From: Tolypocladium sp. Sup5 PDA-1
Taxonomy: Eukaryota; Ascomycota; Sordariomycetes; Hypocreales; Ophiocordycipitaceae
Length of the DNA: 64,000 nt
Assembly (NCBI GenBank): GCA_000750105.3
Contig: JPHH03000080.1
Coordinates: 1-64,000, forward strand
Reading direction: 5' to 3'
Shown here: in pieces, positions 33,189 through 44,092 of the stretch
Layout: each line of letters starts with the position of its first letter
Numbering within the stretch: the stretch's first letter is position 1
Position numbers and translations under genes: made by a program
The notes under the pieces: generated by a model
Seen by the model: only the letters and a program-made list of their open reading frames with translations
Told to the model about the DNA's origin: nothing
The model's database searches: none

Positions 33189-33638
33189 GGCGTGTGTGGC
33201 TGTAAGTCGCGAACCCGGTATTCCGAACCTGAGGCAATCCAATCGAACCCGAATACGACCGCGCAGGGGGAAAGGGAAAGAAAAAATGTTTGCCGGGAAA
33301 AGAAGCAGCTGGGTTGGGGGAAACGTCCAGCCCCGGGATGCAACCCTTCTTCGAGCCGCTGTCGCTGGCTGCAGCAACACCCGGGCCGGACGGGGGGCCG
33401 GCTGCTCAGCCGAGGATAACCACGGTGACTGGTGGGGCCGCGCCGGGGATTACCCGCTGACGTCAATTGGCGGGTGCGCGCAGGCATGTGACACGGGGAC
33501 CAGAGGACGAGGGTCCGGGAGCACGTGACTTTGATGGCTCCCCTGCTTCGGAGATTTTGGTGAGAGCATCGTCGAGGTCGAGGTGCCTGCTGGACGAGAG
33601 GGAACCACGGCCAGTACGTTCGCTCAATTCCGCCCACC
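33189..33638. promoter_or_regulatory. Bidirectional promoter between acyl-CoA dehydrogenase and mitochondrial uS12
   Basis: 450 bp between divergent start codons of two nuclear genes for mitochondrial proteins. It contains a perfect CRE/ATF site TGACGTCA (33458-33465) and a CACGTG E-box (33522-33527). Both are canonical palindromes of bZIP and bHLH factors. Shared control is an inference from arrangement. Confidence 0.5.
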
Positions 33639-34277
33639 ATGGTCGGCTCGATCCTCCGACACCTCTTCTCCCCTGCGACGAGGCGGCCCTTCCTCGCCGC
33701 CGCCTCCAGAATAGCCGCAACCTCCTCCAGAACACCAACCTCAACACCAGCATCAGCATCACCACGCTCCCTCGCCGCGAAGCTCCCCCCCCTCACCTCC
33801 GCCTTCTCAACTACCGCCCCCCGCCCCGCGACCCTCAACCAGGTCCTCCGCGGCACCCGCAAGGGCAAGCGCGCCCGCCACGCCGTCTCCCCGGCCCTCG
33901 CCAACACGCGCTGCCCGGCCCTCAAGGGCGTCTGCCTGCGCGTCGGCGTCGTGCGGCCCAAGAAGCCCAACTCGGGCGAGCGCAAGATCGCCCGCGTCAA
34001 GCTCTCCTCCGGCGCCGTCGTCACCGCCTACATCCCCGGCGAGGGCCACAACATCCAGCAGCACAGCGTCGTCCTCGTCCGTGGCGGCAGGGCGCAGGAC
34101 TGTCCTGGTGTTCGCTACCACCTGGTCCGCGGGGCCTTGGATTTGGTATGTTTCTTTGGTGACCTCGGAAAACAGGAATGGTACTGATGCCATCTTCTTT
34201 AGGGAGGTGTGGCGAACCGCACGACGAGTCGGAGCAAGTACGGCACCAAGAAGCCCAAGAAGGCGACGGTTGGTTGA
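33639..34277 (+). CDS. mrps12: Mitochondrial small-subunit ribosomal protein uS12m
   Basis: A component of the mitochondrial ribosome decoding centre. Two exons: 33639-34145 and 34203-34277, with a 57-bp intron; 193 aa. Residues 1-65 are a Ser/Ala/Arg-rich presequence with a SAFSTTAPRP site. The uS12 core follows: TLNQVLRGTRKGKR, then KPNSGERK (109-116), equivalent to the bacterial decoding loop, then GEGHNIQQHSVVLVRGGRAQ and CPGVRYHLVRGALDL. The C-terminus SRSKYGTKKPKK is the conserved basic tail, encoded by exon 2. It is divergent from the acyl-CoA dehydrogenase. Confidence 0.96.
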
Positions 34278-34697
34278 ACGCAGATCTGAAACAAGGGTCC
34301 ACCACACGATGAACAGATGGCCCGGAGATACCTGTACGAATGAGACGGCTTGAGCACATCATGCCCAGTTCTGTACCCATACTGTACACTACATGACAGC
34401 ACAATACAACAACGTGGGGTCGACAATCAAGAAAAATAGAGCAACCCTTGAATCGAAAGCGTTATTTACATGAGCAAACTCGTCCCAGTTTTTGTTTCTC
34501 GAACCCAGACCGACGCCGTTCTACCGCAATGTCAAAGATCATCCCGTGATACCCTCATGTTGGTCCTCATCCCCATCCATGCGCAGCCAAAGGCGATGGG
34601 GCCCCCTAGCCAAACACGTTCACGCGGCTAGGGTATTGATACACACATCGTCACATCAGGCCTATCCCACATCTTCTCATCAACGGACACGAGTCGT
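34278..34697. other. Convergent 3' spacer between uS12m and KTR mannosyltransferase
   Basis: 420 bp without a supported gene. Confidence 0.5.
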
Positions 34698-36200
34698 TTA
34701 GTCCTGCTGGTTTTCGAAGCCCTCGGGCTTCGCGATCCCGTTAATGTCAAAGTATCGAGAAGTGCCTATGGTCCAATTAGCTACGTCTGCCTCACAGTGT
34801 CAACGGGATGGGAGGTCGCATACAAGAGTAGCCCTTCCAGTCAAAGTTCTCCTTAGGATTGCAGTGGCACTGGAGGGCCAGTCGTGTCTTCTCGCCCGTA
34901 GGGCAGTGGGTAAAGGGGACGTGCCAGTAGGCAATGTCGTTGAAGAAGTGGATCTCGCTCTTGTTGAGCAGCAGACCGGCGGCAATCGAGTGCACCGGGG
35001 CATCACCCCAGCGCTCGTAGAAGAAGCCTCCGTCCTGGTCGAGAGACTCGAAGTAGTCCATGTACGGCTTGCTGCGCAGCCAGTTCAGGCTGCCAATCTC
35101 AAAGTTGGACCACTATGCCTCTGTTAGCCGAGATAAAAAAAACGTCAGAGACAATGCGCAGTGCTTACAAAGTGGCAGTGGTTGTACGAGTCGCCATTGT
35201 CGTCGCTGAGGAAGCCCATCGAGTTGTCCTCGGCAATATGCTCCGGATGGTTCTTCATAAACTTCTTGGTGCTGTCCCACAGCGTCTTGATCGTCTCGAC
35301 GTACTCGTACAGACTGAGGACGAAGCTGTACTTCTTGCCCGTCTCGGCCATGACGCGGAAAGGATCGTAGTGGATATCGCAGTAGAGCTCGATGGAGGGC
35401 TCGACGCGCCAGTAGTATTCGTAGTTGAGCATCAGGGGCTGGCGGAAGAAGAATCCAGATTCGAATCGGCACATGTGTCGGTAGCTGATGGAGTCGCCGT
35501 AGATGATCTTGCGCTCGGCCATGTCCTCGCGCACCTTCTTGGCCTTTTCCTGGTCGATCCACTCGGGGAACGACCAATGCTCCTTCGGGATCTCTCCGTA
35601 GTACGTCTTGCCCGAGACGAGCGAGCTCGTCACCTTCTTGAACGTGGCGTCAAAGGGCTTGTCGTTGAGGAAGACCCAGTCGTAGTTGTATCGTCGGTTG
35701 AAGCGGTCCTCGACCTGGCGGATCGAGCGGGCAATGTCCCAGACATCGTCGTTGCGGGCGAGCGAGACAAAGGTGGCGTTCATGCGAGGGCCGGGTGCGA
35801 TGCCCACCAGGTCGACGTCCCAGTTGGGGTCCTCGGGGCTCAAGGCAAGCGGGTACTCTTTCGCATCGCCAGCGGGCGGCTGCTTGGTCGTGGAGATCTC
35901 GCCATCCTTGTTGCCCTTGACGGGCGGCTTCTGCTGTGGCGGCTGCTTGGTGTCGCTGGACGAGCCGTCCGTAGCCGGCTGCTGAGTGTTGGGTTGGGTA
36001 CCGCCGCCCGGCTTCGTAATCCCGGTGCGGATGGCGACGGCTTCGTACCTGGAGTTGGAGACGAAGTAGAAGAGAGCGAGGGTCTGGTGATAGGTCAGCA
36101 ACGTCACTCGTCAAGCGAGGACGCGGGATCGAGGCCTGAGACGTACGAAGATTGCGATGGCAATGTAGCGCACGTAGCGCGCGTTACCGCCGGCCATCAT
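34698..36200 (-). CDS. Golgi alpha-1,2-mannosyltransferase, KTR/KRE2 family (GT15)
   Basis: Transfers mannose from GDP-mannose to O- and N-linked glycans in the Golgi. Four exons: 36147-36200, 35169-36083, 34824-35112 and 34698-34765, with introns of 56-63 bp; 441 aa. A type II topology is visible: a short cytosolic tail, then a hydrophobic anchor split by intron 1 (YIAIAIF plus TLALFYFV), then a Q/P/K-rich stem (about 45-95). The catalytic domain has NATFVSLARNDD, YNYDWVFLNDKPF, YYWRVEPSIELYCDIHYDPF (near 240) and SNFEIGSLNWLRS (near 325), whose Glu matches the proposed catalytic residue of Kre2. HCPTGEKTRLALQCHC near the end is also conserved. Start at 36200 (MMAGGN); the second Met is equally possible. 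Confidence 0.95.
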
Positions 36201-38609
36201 GAGGGGCAATCAGTGTCTGTGACGGTTCTGCGACCACAGAGGTAGATGTAGGTGGGAAAGGGAGTGGTTGTCGGGAGAAAACGAGGGAAAAGTTGGCGCG
36301 TCGTACGTAGTCGTGGTCCGCAGTAGTGGAAGCTGGGGGCTGACAGCTGTCCCCTGGGCGACTGGAGGAGATCGGGACGGGAGCGACGCCAGAAAAAAGT
36401 TAATTATTTAGACGACCATTGCTCTCGAGAAGCCAGCCCGTCGAGAAGGAGGGAAAAGAACGGCGTCACCACAAAACTAAAAGGTCTCGAAGCAGCGCGG
36501 GCATGGGTGAAGATAAAAACGAGAGGATGGGAGAAATCAATCAACGGGGGTAGGAACCCAGGCTGACGAGGACGACCTGGAGACCAGAATCCTGGAAGGT
36601 CCTGATTCGGGTCCGATATGGGTAACGGCGCCGCTAGCAGCAGCCGCCACCATCCCTTGGCACTGTTGGCAGTGGTAAGGCTTGTGGCTACTAAATTACA
36701 GGGTCAAAAACCAATCAGATGCCAGCGCATACACGATACTTCTTTTAACTACATAATTGGCTTGTGATAGAAGTCCAACAATTCTTCGTTTGCATGAGTA
36801 CAGGGGGGTTGTGGGGTGAGAGGTTGACGAGCCCCAAGCCCCCGGGGCCCTCTGTTTGCACGCGTCTCATCGTGAGCCCCCTGGAACTCTCTGCCTTCAG
36901 GTACTGCGGCCGCTTGCGGTTATTGGGCTTTGGGCTGTCCGCTGGCGATCCAATCAATAACCCTCCAACACGGGAACGGAATGGTACGAGTAGATTGTTC
37001 GATTTAGGGGTGACCCACAGACGTCGCGCTGAGGTGAGCTTGGCCCAGAGGAGCAAGAGCTGAGGCAGGGAGACAACTATTCGCAGGTTGCGAAGTACGA
37101 ATACCACCACAGACATTGGGTGCACTGACTCCCGAGTGGGCCATGTTAAGAGACCTGTGATACGGGACATATGCAAGGTGCTTCGTACCGTACCCAGTCA
37201 GTGTTATTACACGGGGCATCGGGTACTACGGTACTTCGAACCTTGCGACAAGATGCGACGGGGATTCGGCCGTCTCCAACCCGATGCCTCGTATCTACTA
37301 CATTTTGACTTTGCAGCCAAGAACTCAAGCAGCTGCCACGGGAACCCCTGTCGGAATGGTGGTTGATACCGCCTTTACCCGAAGATCTCCTGGTCAGTGT
37401 GCAGACAAGTCTGGGAGCTTCATCATCGTCGCATTGGACACGCTGCGATGCCTATGTAGCCTACGGATTGAAGCAATTAGCCAGTCCGTGCCGCTACCCG
37501 TCGACGACGTGAATATTGGCCGCCGAGCGTGTTAGTGTCAGTGAGGCGCCAGCCCCTGTAGGTCGGGACGTTTCAAGGGCCGCTGGACAGGAACGAAACA
37601 ATGCGCCCAGGCCGATCTGAAAGGAAGCCTGCAGAACCACAGCTTTCCGCATTGTTTGCTCCAATCGCGACATGAGTTCGATTTGCGCTGTGTGGCAATG
37701 TTCGGCTGCCGCATCCGTATTCGTACGTGGACTGAGGATAGTTGTTGCCGATGGGCGTCGCTCCAGTTGCACCTCATCACTGCTTCGCGAAACAAGTTGT
37801 GCTCATCACGCCATGGTTAGGCTGCGTGTAATCATGGTTGACCTGCATCGAGGAGGTGAACAGCAAATTCGTGTGTATTGCCGTGTCAGTTGAAGCCGTG
37901 ATGATGAGTGCTCTCAAATACCCCCCGACAGGCCAGACTGCAATCACGGGGGCGTGCACGTGACTTGGCTCGCCGGGTGACTACGCCTTGTCACAGACGG
38001 GATTTCCCAGCTTGTGGGAGGTGGGGATCACCACCTTGGAGAAACGTCAGTTCCTCCCTCTCTTTGGTAATTCTCCCTCATCGCAATCGAGTTGGAACAA
38101 CCGCCTCGATACGGCGCCCTGTTCGAGCGGCGCGCTGTCAGTCCTACGCTCCGTCCCGCCTTTGGTCCAGCTCTCCTCGCGCTCCTCGGGCCGCTTCTCT
38201 TTGGTATTTTCAGCTCTCCTGTGGAAGACACCATGATAGATTTCTGCGCTCTGGCCTCCCTCGCGAATCTCTTATCTTCTTAGTGGTGAGACTCTCCCCC
38301 CTTTTACTGCTTCACTGATGCGCAACGTCTCTCGCGACACGTCGATGGCGGGATCCACGGTGCGCGGCTTCACCGAAAGCGCTCTTCGGCTTGGCCATCT
38401 TCCGAAGCGCGGGGAAAGCTCCCAACATCGCAAGGCCTGTCCTGCAAGTGCACGGCGTATCTTTTCCTGCCTGGCACGAAAGCTTGCGCAGCCGAGGCGA
38501 ACGACTTGGACCCCATCGGCGCTGAATCATCTCGTCTGGGGGCGTTTGCTAATGGTGACATTCAGTGAACCCGAATCCTCGTTATTTTCACCGTCGAAAA
38601 TTGCCCACG
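36201..38609. other. Intergenic, 2.4 kb between KTR mannosyltransferase and Pat1
   Basis: Divergent promoters. No gene supported; the short frames show no domains. The last 600 bp before Pat1 are CT-rich leader-like sequence and might contain a leader intron, which I cannot delimit. Confidence 0.5.
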
Positions 38610-41192
38610 ATGTCTTTCTTCGGCTTCGACACTACCGGCCGCCACAACACGACGGCCCCTGGCTTCTCCCAGGCTCACGATCCCTTCGCCAGCCTTTCTG
38701 GACGCAGCAATGCCCCGGACGATGCCCTCGACTTTGAAGATACCTACGACGGTCTCGGCGATCAGCTAGACGAGACCGACGATGTCTTCAACGACGACAC
38801 TTTCGGTGGCGATACCACTGGTGCTAGCAAGGTTGGAAAGGACTTTGACTTCTTTGGCCAAACCGCCCAGGTGTCCGATGCAATTGAAGAGGAACACCTT
38901 CGGTATCACAGGCAGCAGCCCGTCCCTAGGGCCAGCGCTGTTCAGCAACAATCCATGGGCGCTTCGGCGCAGTCGGCAGCCTACTACGCTGGCCAGCAAA
39001 CCCAGCGACCGACTCGCACCGGATACGAAAAGTACCGAGAAGCCGAACCAATGCCCGATTTGCATGTCGATCAAAGCATCTGGGGAATTGGTCCCCCCAA
39101 AGCGACTGCGCCTGTTGTCCAGCCGGCTGCGCAGCCGGTACAATCATCAAGCAGCAGGAAAATTATGAGCCTCGAGGAAGTCGAAGCAGCTATGCGAGCC
39201 CAGTCCATGAAGCCTACCCAGTCGCAGCCTTTGGCCCCTGAGCCCGCCCCATACCCTCCGGCGCAGACTGGCTACCCAGGTGGCCAGCAGCAGCACGCTC
39301 AGCATCAACAGCAGCACTCCCAGCATCAACAACAGCACGCCCAGGTTCAACAGCAGCATGCACAAGCCCAGCAGCAACACGCGCAGGCTCCCTCGGGACA
39401 CGGCCATCCCGTCACCATCTTGCAACGGCCCCAGAGCTTGCAGACGAAGCCCCCTGTGGCCAGCGAGAAGCTCCCGACTCCTCCGGCGCAGCATCCCCAT
39501 CAGCAACAGCATCGCCAACAGCCCACGCAGATTTTGCAGAACCCTGACCGCTTGTCAGGAGATGCTGCCAGAATGGGAGTGCACGGCCATCAACCCAGCC
39601 GATCTCAGGGGTCGGTGCCGAGAATGCCACAGGCTCACGCACACCCCCAGATGATGCAGATGTCCGAGCACGAGAAGGCCGCTTTCTTGGATCAGGAAAC
39701 CAAACGCGCCAAGCGGAACCACAAGATATGGCTCCTGTCCAAGGATAATGGCTTGATGACGCCCCAGGATAAAAACTTCATCACTCGCATCCAACTTCAG
39801 CAACTGGTTTCTGCTACAGGAACCTCCACCGGACAGGAGGCTGATGCGTCACTTGCCGAGGACTTCTACTACCAGGTATACAGCCACATCCGTGCCGGCC
39901 AGCGCCAAAACCCCAGCCAGCCTCTCAGCAACTTTGCCCAGACCTACCTGTTCCAGACAGGAGGTCGCCATGGCGGTATGCGCAGGCACGGGAGACCGGC
40001 CGAGAACCATATTCAGCGAATGGAGCAGCAGGTGCAGAGAGCCGTGGAGGCAGCCAAGAACAAGCCCAAGAATCCGCAGCTGGTGATTGCAGGCAGCCTG
40101 GGGAAGATTTCTTTCAGCAATGCAAAGACCCCCAAGCCCCTTCTCAACATCAAGCGCGCCGAAAGCGAGACCCAGCGGCCCAGCGGCGGCAAGAAGTCGC
40201 CTGTTGCGGAGAACGGCCTTGACCGGAAGAGGACCCTTCGGAATGTCGAAAAGGTCTACGACACTCTGATGAAGATTGAGGACCACATCAGGCTCATCCC
40301 ACCACCTCTACCTCTCAACAGCCAACCTGACCCCGAGTTGCAAGAGAAGCACAAGGAATGGGCCGCTATCCTCGAAGCTTACAATGTCAAGCTCTGGGAC
40401 GAGTTGAAGGTGCACGAGCCCATTGGCGCAACGGTGCCTCACCCCTTTATCGCGTTCCTGTCTTGCGCCAAGGGCAAGAAGGCTATCCCACGTATCTTCC
40501 CTCACCTCAGCTTTGAGCAGCGCACCACCATATTGACCATGATCATCTACCACCTTGACCAGTTGGATGTTGTGCAGGGAGCCGCCCTTGTTGACGGCGA
40601 CACGAATCTCAACTCGAGGATGCGCGAGAATATCGAGTTGTTTACATCCACTGTCATGCCATGCTTGATGCAGTACTTCAACGACACCGGGCTCGACATT
40701 GTGGACGGAGTCCTGAGTCTAATTGCTACCAAGCTGAATGTGGATCTTATTGCCAGGACCAGGATCGGCGTCTCCATGCTCACATTGATTCTCAGCCGCG
40801 CTGTACTTTTGAAGCAGACTGGCGCGGGCAATACGGAGCAGTGGGAGAAATGGTATGTGCGCAGCTGCTATTATTGTTATGGCCTCTTACTGACTACTCC
40901 CAGGGATCAAACGTTTGAGGTTTTGTTCACCAAGCTTGAACCGTCGTTGCCGTTCATGTTCCCAGGCAGCGTCAACGCAGGTGTCGACGTGTACGTCTGG
41001 CAGTTGCTTGCCGCCATGGGCGTGACCGCGACGCACGACCAGCAGACAAGACTGGTCCTCGCAGTCAAGGACCGTGTCCTCGACACCGTTGCGCTGTCCA
41101 AGACGCTGCCGCCAGCTATGGCTGCTGACCGTCTTGGAAGCGTCAACCTGTTCATGCGCTCCATCGGCTTGGATGTGGAACTTCTACAGTAA
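38610..41192 (+). CDS. pat1: mRNA decapping and translation-repression factor Pat1
   Basis: A P-body protein that bridges Lsm1-7, Dhh1 and the decapping enzyme. Two exons: 38610-40852 and 40904-41192; the intron of 51 bp has GTATGT, a CTGAC branch site and CAG. It is in frame and free of stops, so retention would add 17 residues. The spliced product is 843 aa. Start MSFFGFDTTG is the standard fungal Pat1 N-terminus; the upstream GTG extension is ignored. An acidic segment precedes FDFFGQTAQV (about 82-91), equivalent to the Dhh1-binding motif. A Gln/His-repeat tract lies at about 227-262. The C-terminal half (about 460-843) is the helical Pat1 domain, with LVIAGSLGKISFSNAKTPK and KVYDTLMKIEDH. 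Confidence 0.95.
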   Translation: MSFFGFDTTGRHNTTAPGFSQAHDPFASLSGRSNAPDDALDFEDTYDGLGDQLDETDDVFNDDTFGGDTTGASKVGKDFDFFGQTAQVSDAIEEEHLRYHRQQPVPRASAVQQQSMGASAQSAAYYAGQQTQRPTRTGYEKYREAEPMPDLHVDQSIWGIGPPKATAPVVQPAAQPVQSSSSRKIMSLEEVEAAMRAQSMKPTQSQPLAPEPAPYPPAQTGYPGGQQQHAQHQQQHSQHQQQHAQVQQQHAQAQQQHAQAPSGHGHPVTILQRPQSLQTKPPVASEKLPTPPAQHPHQQQHRQQPTQILQNPDRLSGDAARMGVHGHQPSRSQGSVPRMPQAHAHPQMMQMSEHEKAAFLDQETKRAKRNHKIWLLSKDNGLMTPQDKNFITRIQLQQLVSATGTSTGQEADASLAEDFYYQVYSHIRAGQRQNPSQPLSNFAQTYLFQTGGRHGGMRRHGRPAENHIQRMEQQVQRAVEAAKNKPKNPQLVIAGSLGKISFSNAKTPKPLLNIKRAESETQRPSGGKKSPVAENGLDRKRTLRNVEKVYDTLMKIEDHIRLIPPPLPLNSQPDPELQEKHKEWAAILEAYNVKLWDELKVHEPIGATVPHPFIAFLSCAKGKKAIPRIFPHLSFEQRTTILTMIIYHLDQLDVVQGAALVDGDTNLNSRMRENIELFTSTVMPCLMQYFNDTGLDIVDGVLSLIATKLNVDLIARTRIGVSMLTLILSRAVLLKQTGAGNTEQWEKWYVRSCYYCYGLLLTTPRDQTFEVLFTKLEPSLPFMFPGSVNAGVDVYVWQLLAAMGVTATHDQQTRLVLAVKDRVLDTVALSKTLPPAMAADRLGSVNLFMRSIGLDVELLQ
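39280..39400 (+). repeat. Gln/His coding repeat in Pat1
   Basis: Imperfect repeats of CAGCAGCACGCCCAG-like units encode QQHAQ/QHQQQHSQ/VQQQHA inside Pat1. Such tracts vary in length between strains and promote condensate behaviour in related P-body proteins. That second point is inference here. Confidence 0.7.
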
Positions 41193-41620
41193 ACCGCTGC
41201 ACAAACAACAAAGACCAATATATCAAGTGCTTGCCTTGGGCTTCCTGGGCATATCGAGCTGGGTTGTGCTTAAGGAAACTGCAAGGCGGCCGTGCGATGT
41301 ACGAAGGCTGAGGGTTGTGTCGGTGTGTGTGTTTCTGCCTTTGTGCGGAAACGGGAGCTTACGGCCTGTTGTACAGTAAGGGGGGAGACATTGCAATGCT
41401 GGTTTTGACATTAGCACGGCATGTGAGGGCATAGATGGGAGCTGCTTTCGATAATGCCGAGGATACCGGTGGTGGTGGAGTGTGACGAGTCCAGGGGAAG
41501 TGCAATTGCAAATCAAAATCTATTTCCGCGACTGGCCTTGAACTCATAATGTTTTGTCACCCGTAACACCGTGCGCCGACCCATGCTAGGTATAGACACA
41601 AGAAATAGCCTCGCTCATCA
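41193..41620. other. Convergent 3' spacer between Pat1 and Rpc37
   Basis: 428 bp, no gene seen. Confidence 0.5.
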
Positions 41621-42879
41621 TCAGTCGATGTTGACTGTAGACGCTGCTGCTTTGGAAGACGCCGCTTTGGCTCGGCCGCCTCTTCGGGTGGCCGCTGCGG
41701 TGCTCCCGCCCCTTGTCCGGCCCTTTGGCTTCCTCGCCTCGTCGGCGTCCTTGGGGGCCTGTTCGGGCTGCTTATCCTTTGGCTCCGGCTTGACCTCGGG
41801 TTCAGGCTCCGGCTCGGGCTTGACGATGCCGCTGACTGCCTCGAGCATCTTCTTGTCCCCCCATTTGGCGCCGAACTTGGGGACCTGCTCCTCGAGGTCC
41901 CGCTCGACAGGTTCCTTGTCCTCTGTCGCGGGCTCGACGCCAGCAGCGTCATCGTCGCCGGCCTTAGGCTTGAGGAAGAGGCTCTCGTTGTAGACCTCCC
42001 AGGCGGCCTCGTCATTCTCGTCCGTGTAGCGCATCTTGCGCCAGGGCTCGGTCTGGACGAAGCGAAGGCGGTCGGCCATGGTCTCGGTGGTGACGGCGTC
42101 GCCGTCGGCGGTGGTCTTGATGGTCATGTGGATGGCGCGGGGGGCGGAGGAGGCGGTGGGCGCGGCGCCCTCCTTGGAGGCGGCGGAGGCGGCGTTGCGC
42201 TCTTGCTGGGTGGTGGCGTCGAGGTGGTGCAGCTGGGGGCGGAGGTGGACGAGGGAGGAGACGGGGGTGAGGTGGAGGTCCTCTGGTAAGGGTGTTAGCA
42301 TGTTATATCAGGCAATGGGAAGACACGGGTAGGTATGTGCTTACTGCCTTGGAAGACGCCGACCATGTACTGCACCTCATCGACGTCGGGGTACTGCCCC
42401 CCCAGCGTCTGCGTACTCAGCACCTTGCCCTGCCGCACCGCGTCGTTCCAGTCGAGCACCTCGTCATCCTCGGCCTCGGCCTTCTTGCGGGCCCCGCCGC
42501 GCTGCTGCACGGCGCCGAAGCCGAAGCCCCCCGCGAGCCCGTGGCTGCCGCCGTTCTTGGCGGCCATGGAGGCCTGCAGGGTGCGGCCCCAGCGCAGGCC
42601 CTTCTCGCGGTCGTAGGCGGCGGTGTTGTCGAGCGGCATGTCGACCTCGACCATGCCGCTGTGGGCCTTGACGCGCATCTCGGTGGGCGGCGGCTTGGGG
42701 GCGTCGTCGGTGCGGTTGGGGTGCTGCAGGACGAGGAGGCGGCGGCCGAGGGGGAGGGCTGGGTTGAGGAAGACTTGGTAGGAGGCGGTGATGGGGTCGT
42801 CGTCGTCTGGGGCGTCGAGGTCCATCTTGTCCAGCTTGGCCTCGCGCGCCTCGTCGTCGCCTGGCTTGGTCGTGGCCAT
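41621..42879 (-). CDS. rpc37: RNA polymerase III subunit Rpc37 (RPC5/Sin-like)
   Basis: Rpc37 pairs with Rpc53 in the TFIIF-like module of Pol III, acting in initiation and termination. Two exons: 42345-42879 and 41621-42282, with a 62-bp intron; 398 aa. The N-terminal dimerisation part has ITASYQVFLNPAL, LLVLQHPNRTDD and MRVKAHSGMVEVDMPLD. Then QTLGGQYPDVDEVQYMVGVFQGK spans the splice site and leads into EDLHLTPVSSLVHLRPQLHHLD, the most typical family segment. The C-terminal third is a low-complexity tail with a Pro-Glu repeat (PEPEPEPEVKPEPK) and an Arg/Gly/Ala-rich end, longer than in yeast. Start at 42879. Confidence 0.92.
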
Positions 42880-43090
42880 GGCGGGGTGTCGTCGCAGTGA
42901 TGCTCGATTGTGTCAAGGGGGGTTGCGCGTCTCTGCGCCGTGACGTCCTGTAGCGAGGCAGGGGATGGATAAGCGGATGGAAAAGCTGGGTGCTTCGGCG
43001 CAAGACTGTCAAGGACTCTGTCCAGCTGTCGTGACCCTCCAAAGATTGATGCCGCGGGGTGGTTTGGAAAATTCCTGGCCCAAAAAGCTC

Positions 43091-43100
43091 TTATCTTATC
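43091..43100 (-). promoter_or_regulatory. Tandem GATA elements
   Basis: TTATCTTATC reads GATAAGATAA on the minus strand, two abutting GATA-factor cores, about 210 bp upstream of the Rpc37 start and 1 kb upstream of the glycosyltransferase. Paired GATA sites are the usual target of AreA-type nitrogen regulators; use here is unproven. Confidence 0.35.
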
Positions 43101-43326
43101 AGCTGCGGCAGATCGTCACCCACCGCGTCGCGTGCGGCTCACCGGTCTCGAGCCTCGACTCCTCCTTTTCCGTTCTCTCATCATGCGGACCGGCTGCTAA
43201 TAAAATTACGGAGCGCCACGATCTCTAATTAGCCGATGATCATTCACAGCATGAAGCACAGCATGAAGCGACAAAGCACTACGGATACGCCAAGCATCCA
43301 CCTACCATTCTGGAAGCCCTCTCGCC

Positions 43327-43363
43327 CGAATCGAGAGCCCGAGTCGAGAGCCCGAATCGATTC
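43327..43363. repeat. Three near-tandem 13-bp units
   Basis: CGAATCGAGAGCC (43327), CGAGTCGAGAGCC (43340) and CGAATCGATTCTG (43353) follow each other without gaps. A minor intergenic repeat of unknown role. Confidence 0.5.
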
Positions 43364-44092
43364 TGCCTGAGGTGGCGTCTTACTGGCGTCTAGAAAGCCA
43401 ACATGGACGAGGAAACAGTCAAAGGCCACGCGTTGGACGCCCGGCCCCTGCGGGAGTGCTGCTGCTGCGCCTGCTCGCCTGTCTCACTGACGGCTGACAA
43501 CACTCCATTTCGGCCGAATCTTTGCTTCTTCCGGATCAATCGGCTTGGGTTGCGGAATCGCATTTTCACAGATGCCACCACCATTGTCTGCCCAGAGCTG
43601 CTATACGACGGTTGAATACAATGGACGAATCATCCATGTTGCCAAGTTCCCATCGCATTGGCACTGGACTGATTTCAGAAGCTAGCGCTATTATTACCTA
43701 CAACGGATGGAACGCTTCGGGCCAGAACATCCGCCAGCTTTCAGCACACCAATAGCGCGAATAGGGGCGAAAAGTGCGTGCTGGCGCCGACCCTCAGGGG
43801 TCTGGCGTGAGGCGTCTGCCCGGCCAGCTCAGCTGCGGATCCACCACCGGTGATGGCGTCCTCTGAGAGACACGAATTGATTTTTCCTGGCCTCAGCAAC
43901 TGCTTCTTGGAGAACCCCAGGGCCAAGGCCGCTGGTTCCGTCTTTTTACTCTTTACTCGTAGAAACTGGTGCCGACTTTTGCCTCTTCTCCTAGTCGTCT
44001 CCCCCTGCCCCCTCTGTTGGCCATGTGTGTGTTCACGCCTCTCCTTTAACTCTGGTCCGCGGGCTTCACTCGCTAGCCGCGCCATCACTTTA

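Larger units (their letters stand above)
42880..44092. other. Divergent intergenic region between Rpc37 and the PLOD-like glycosyltransferase
   Basis: 1.2 kb without a supported gene. It carries adjacent GATA sites at 43091-43100 and a 13-bp near-tandem repeat at 43327-43360. Confidence 0.5.

Noticed and set aside
35115..36245. 376-codon frame opposite the KTR mannosyltransferase
   Set aside because: Antisense shadow; the minus-strand GT15 gene has clear motifs and introns.
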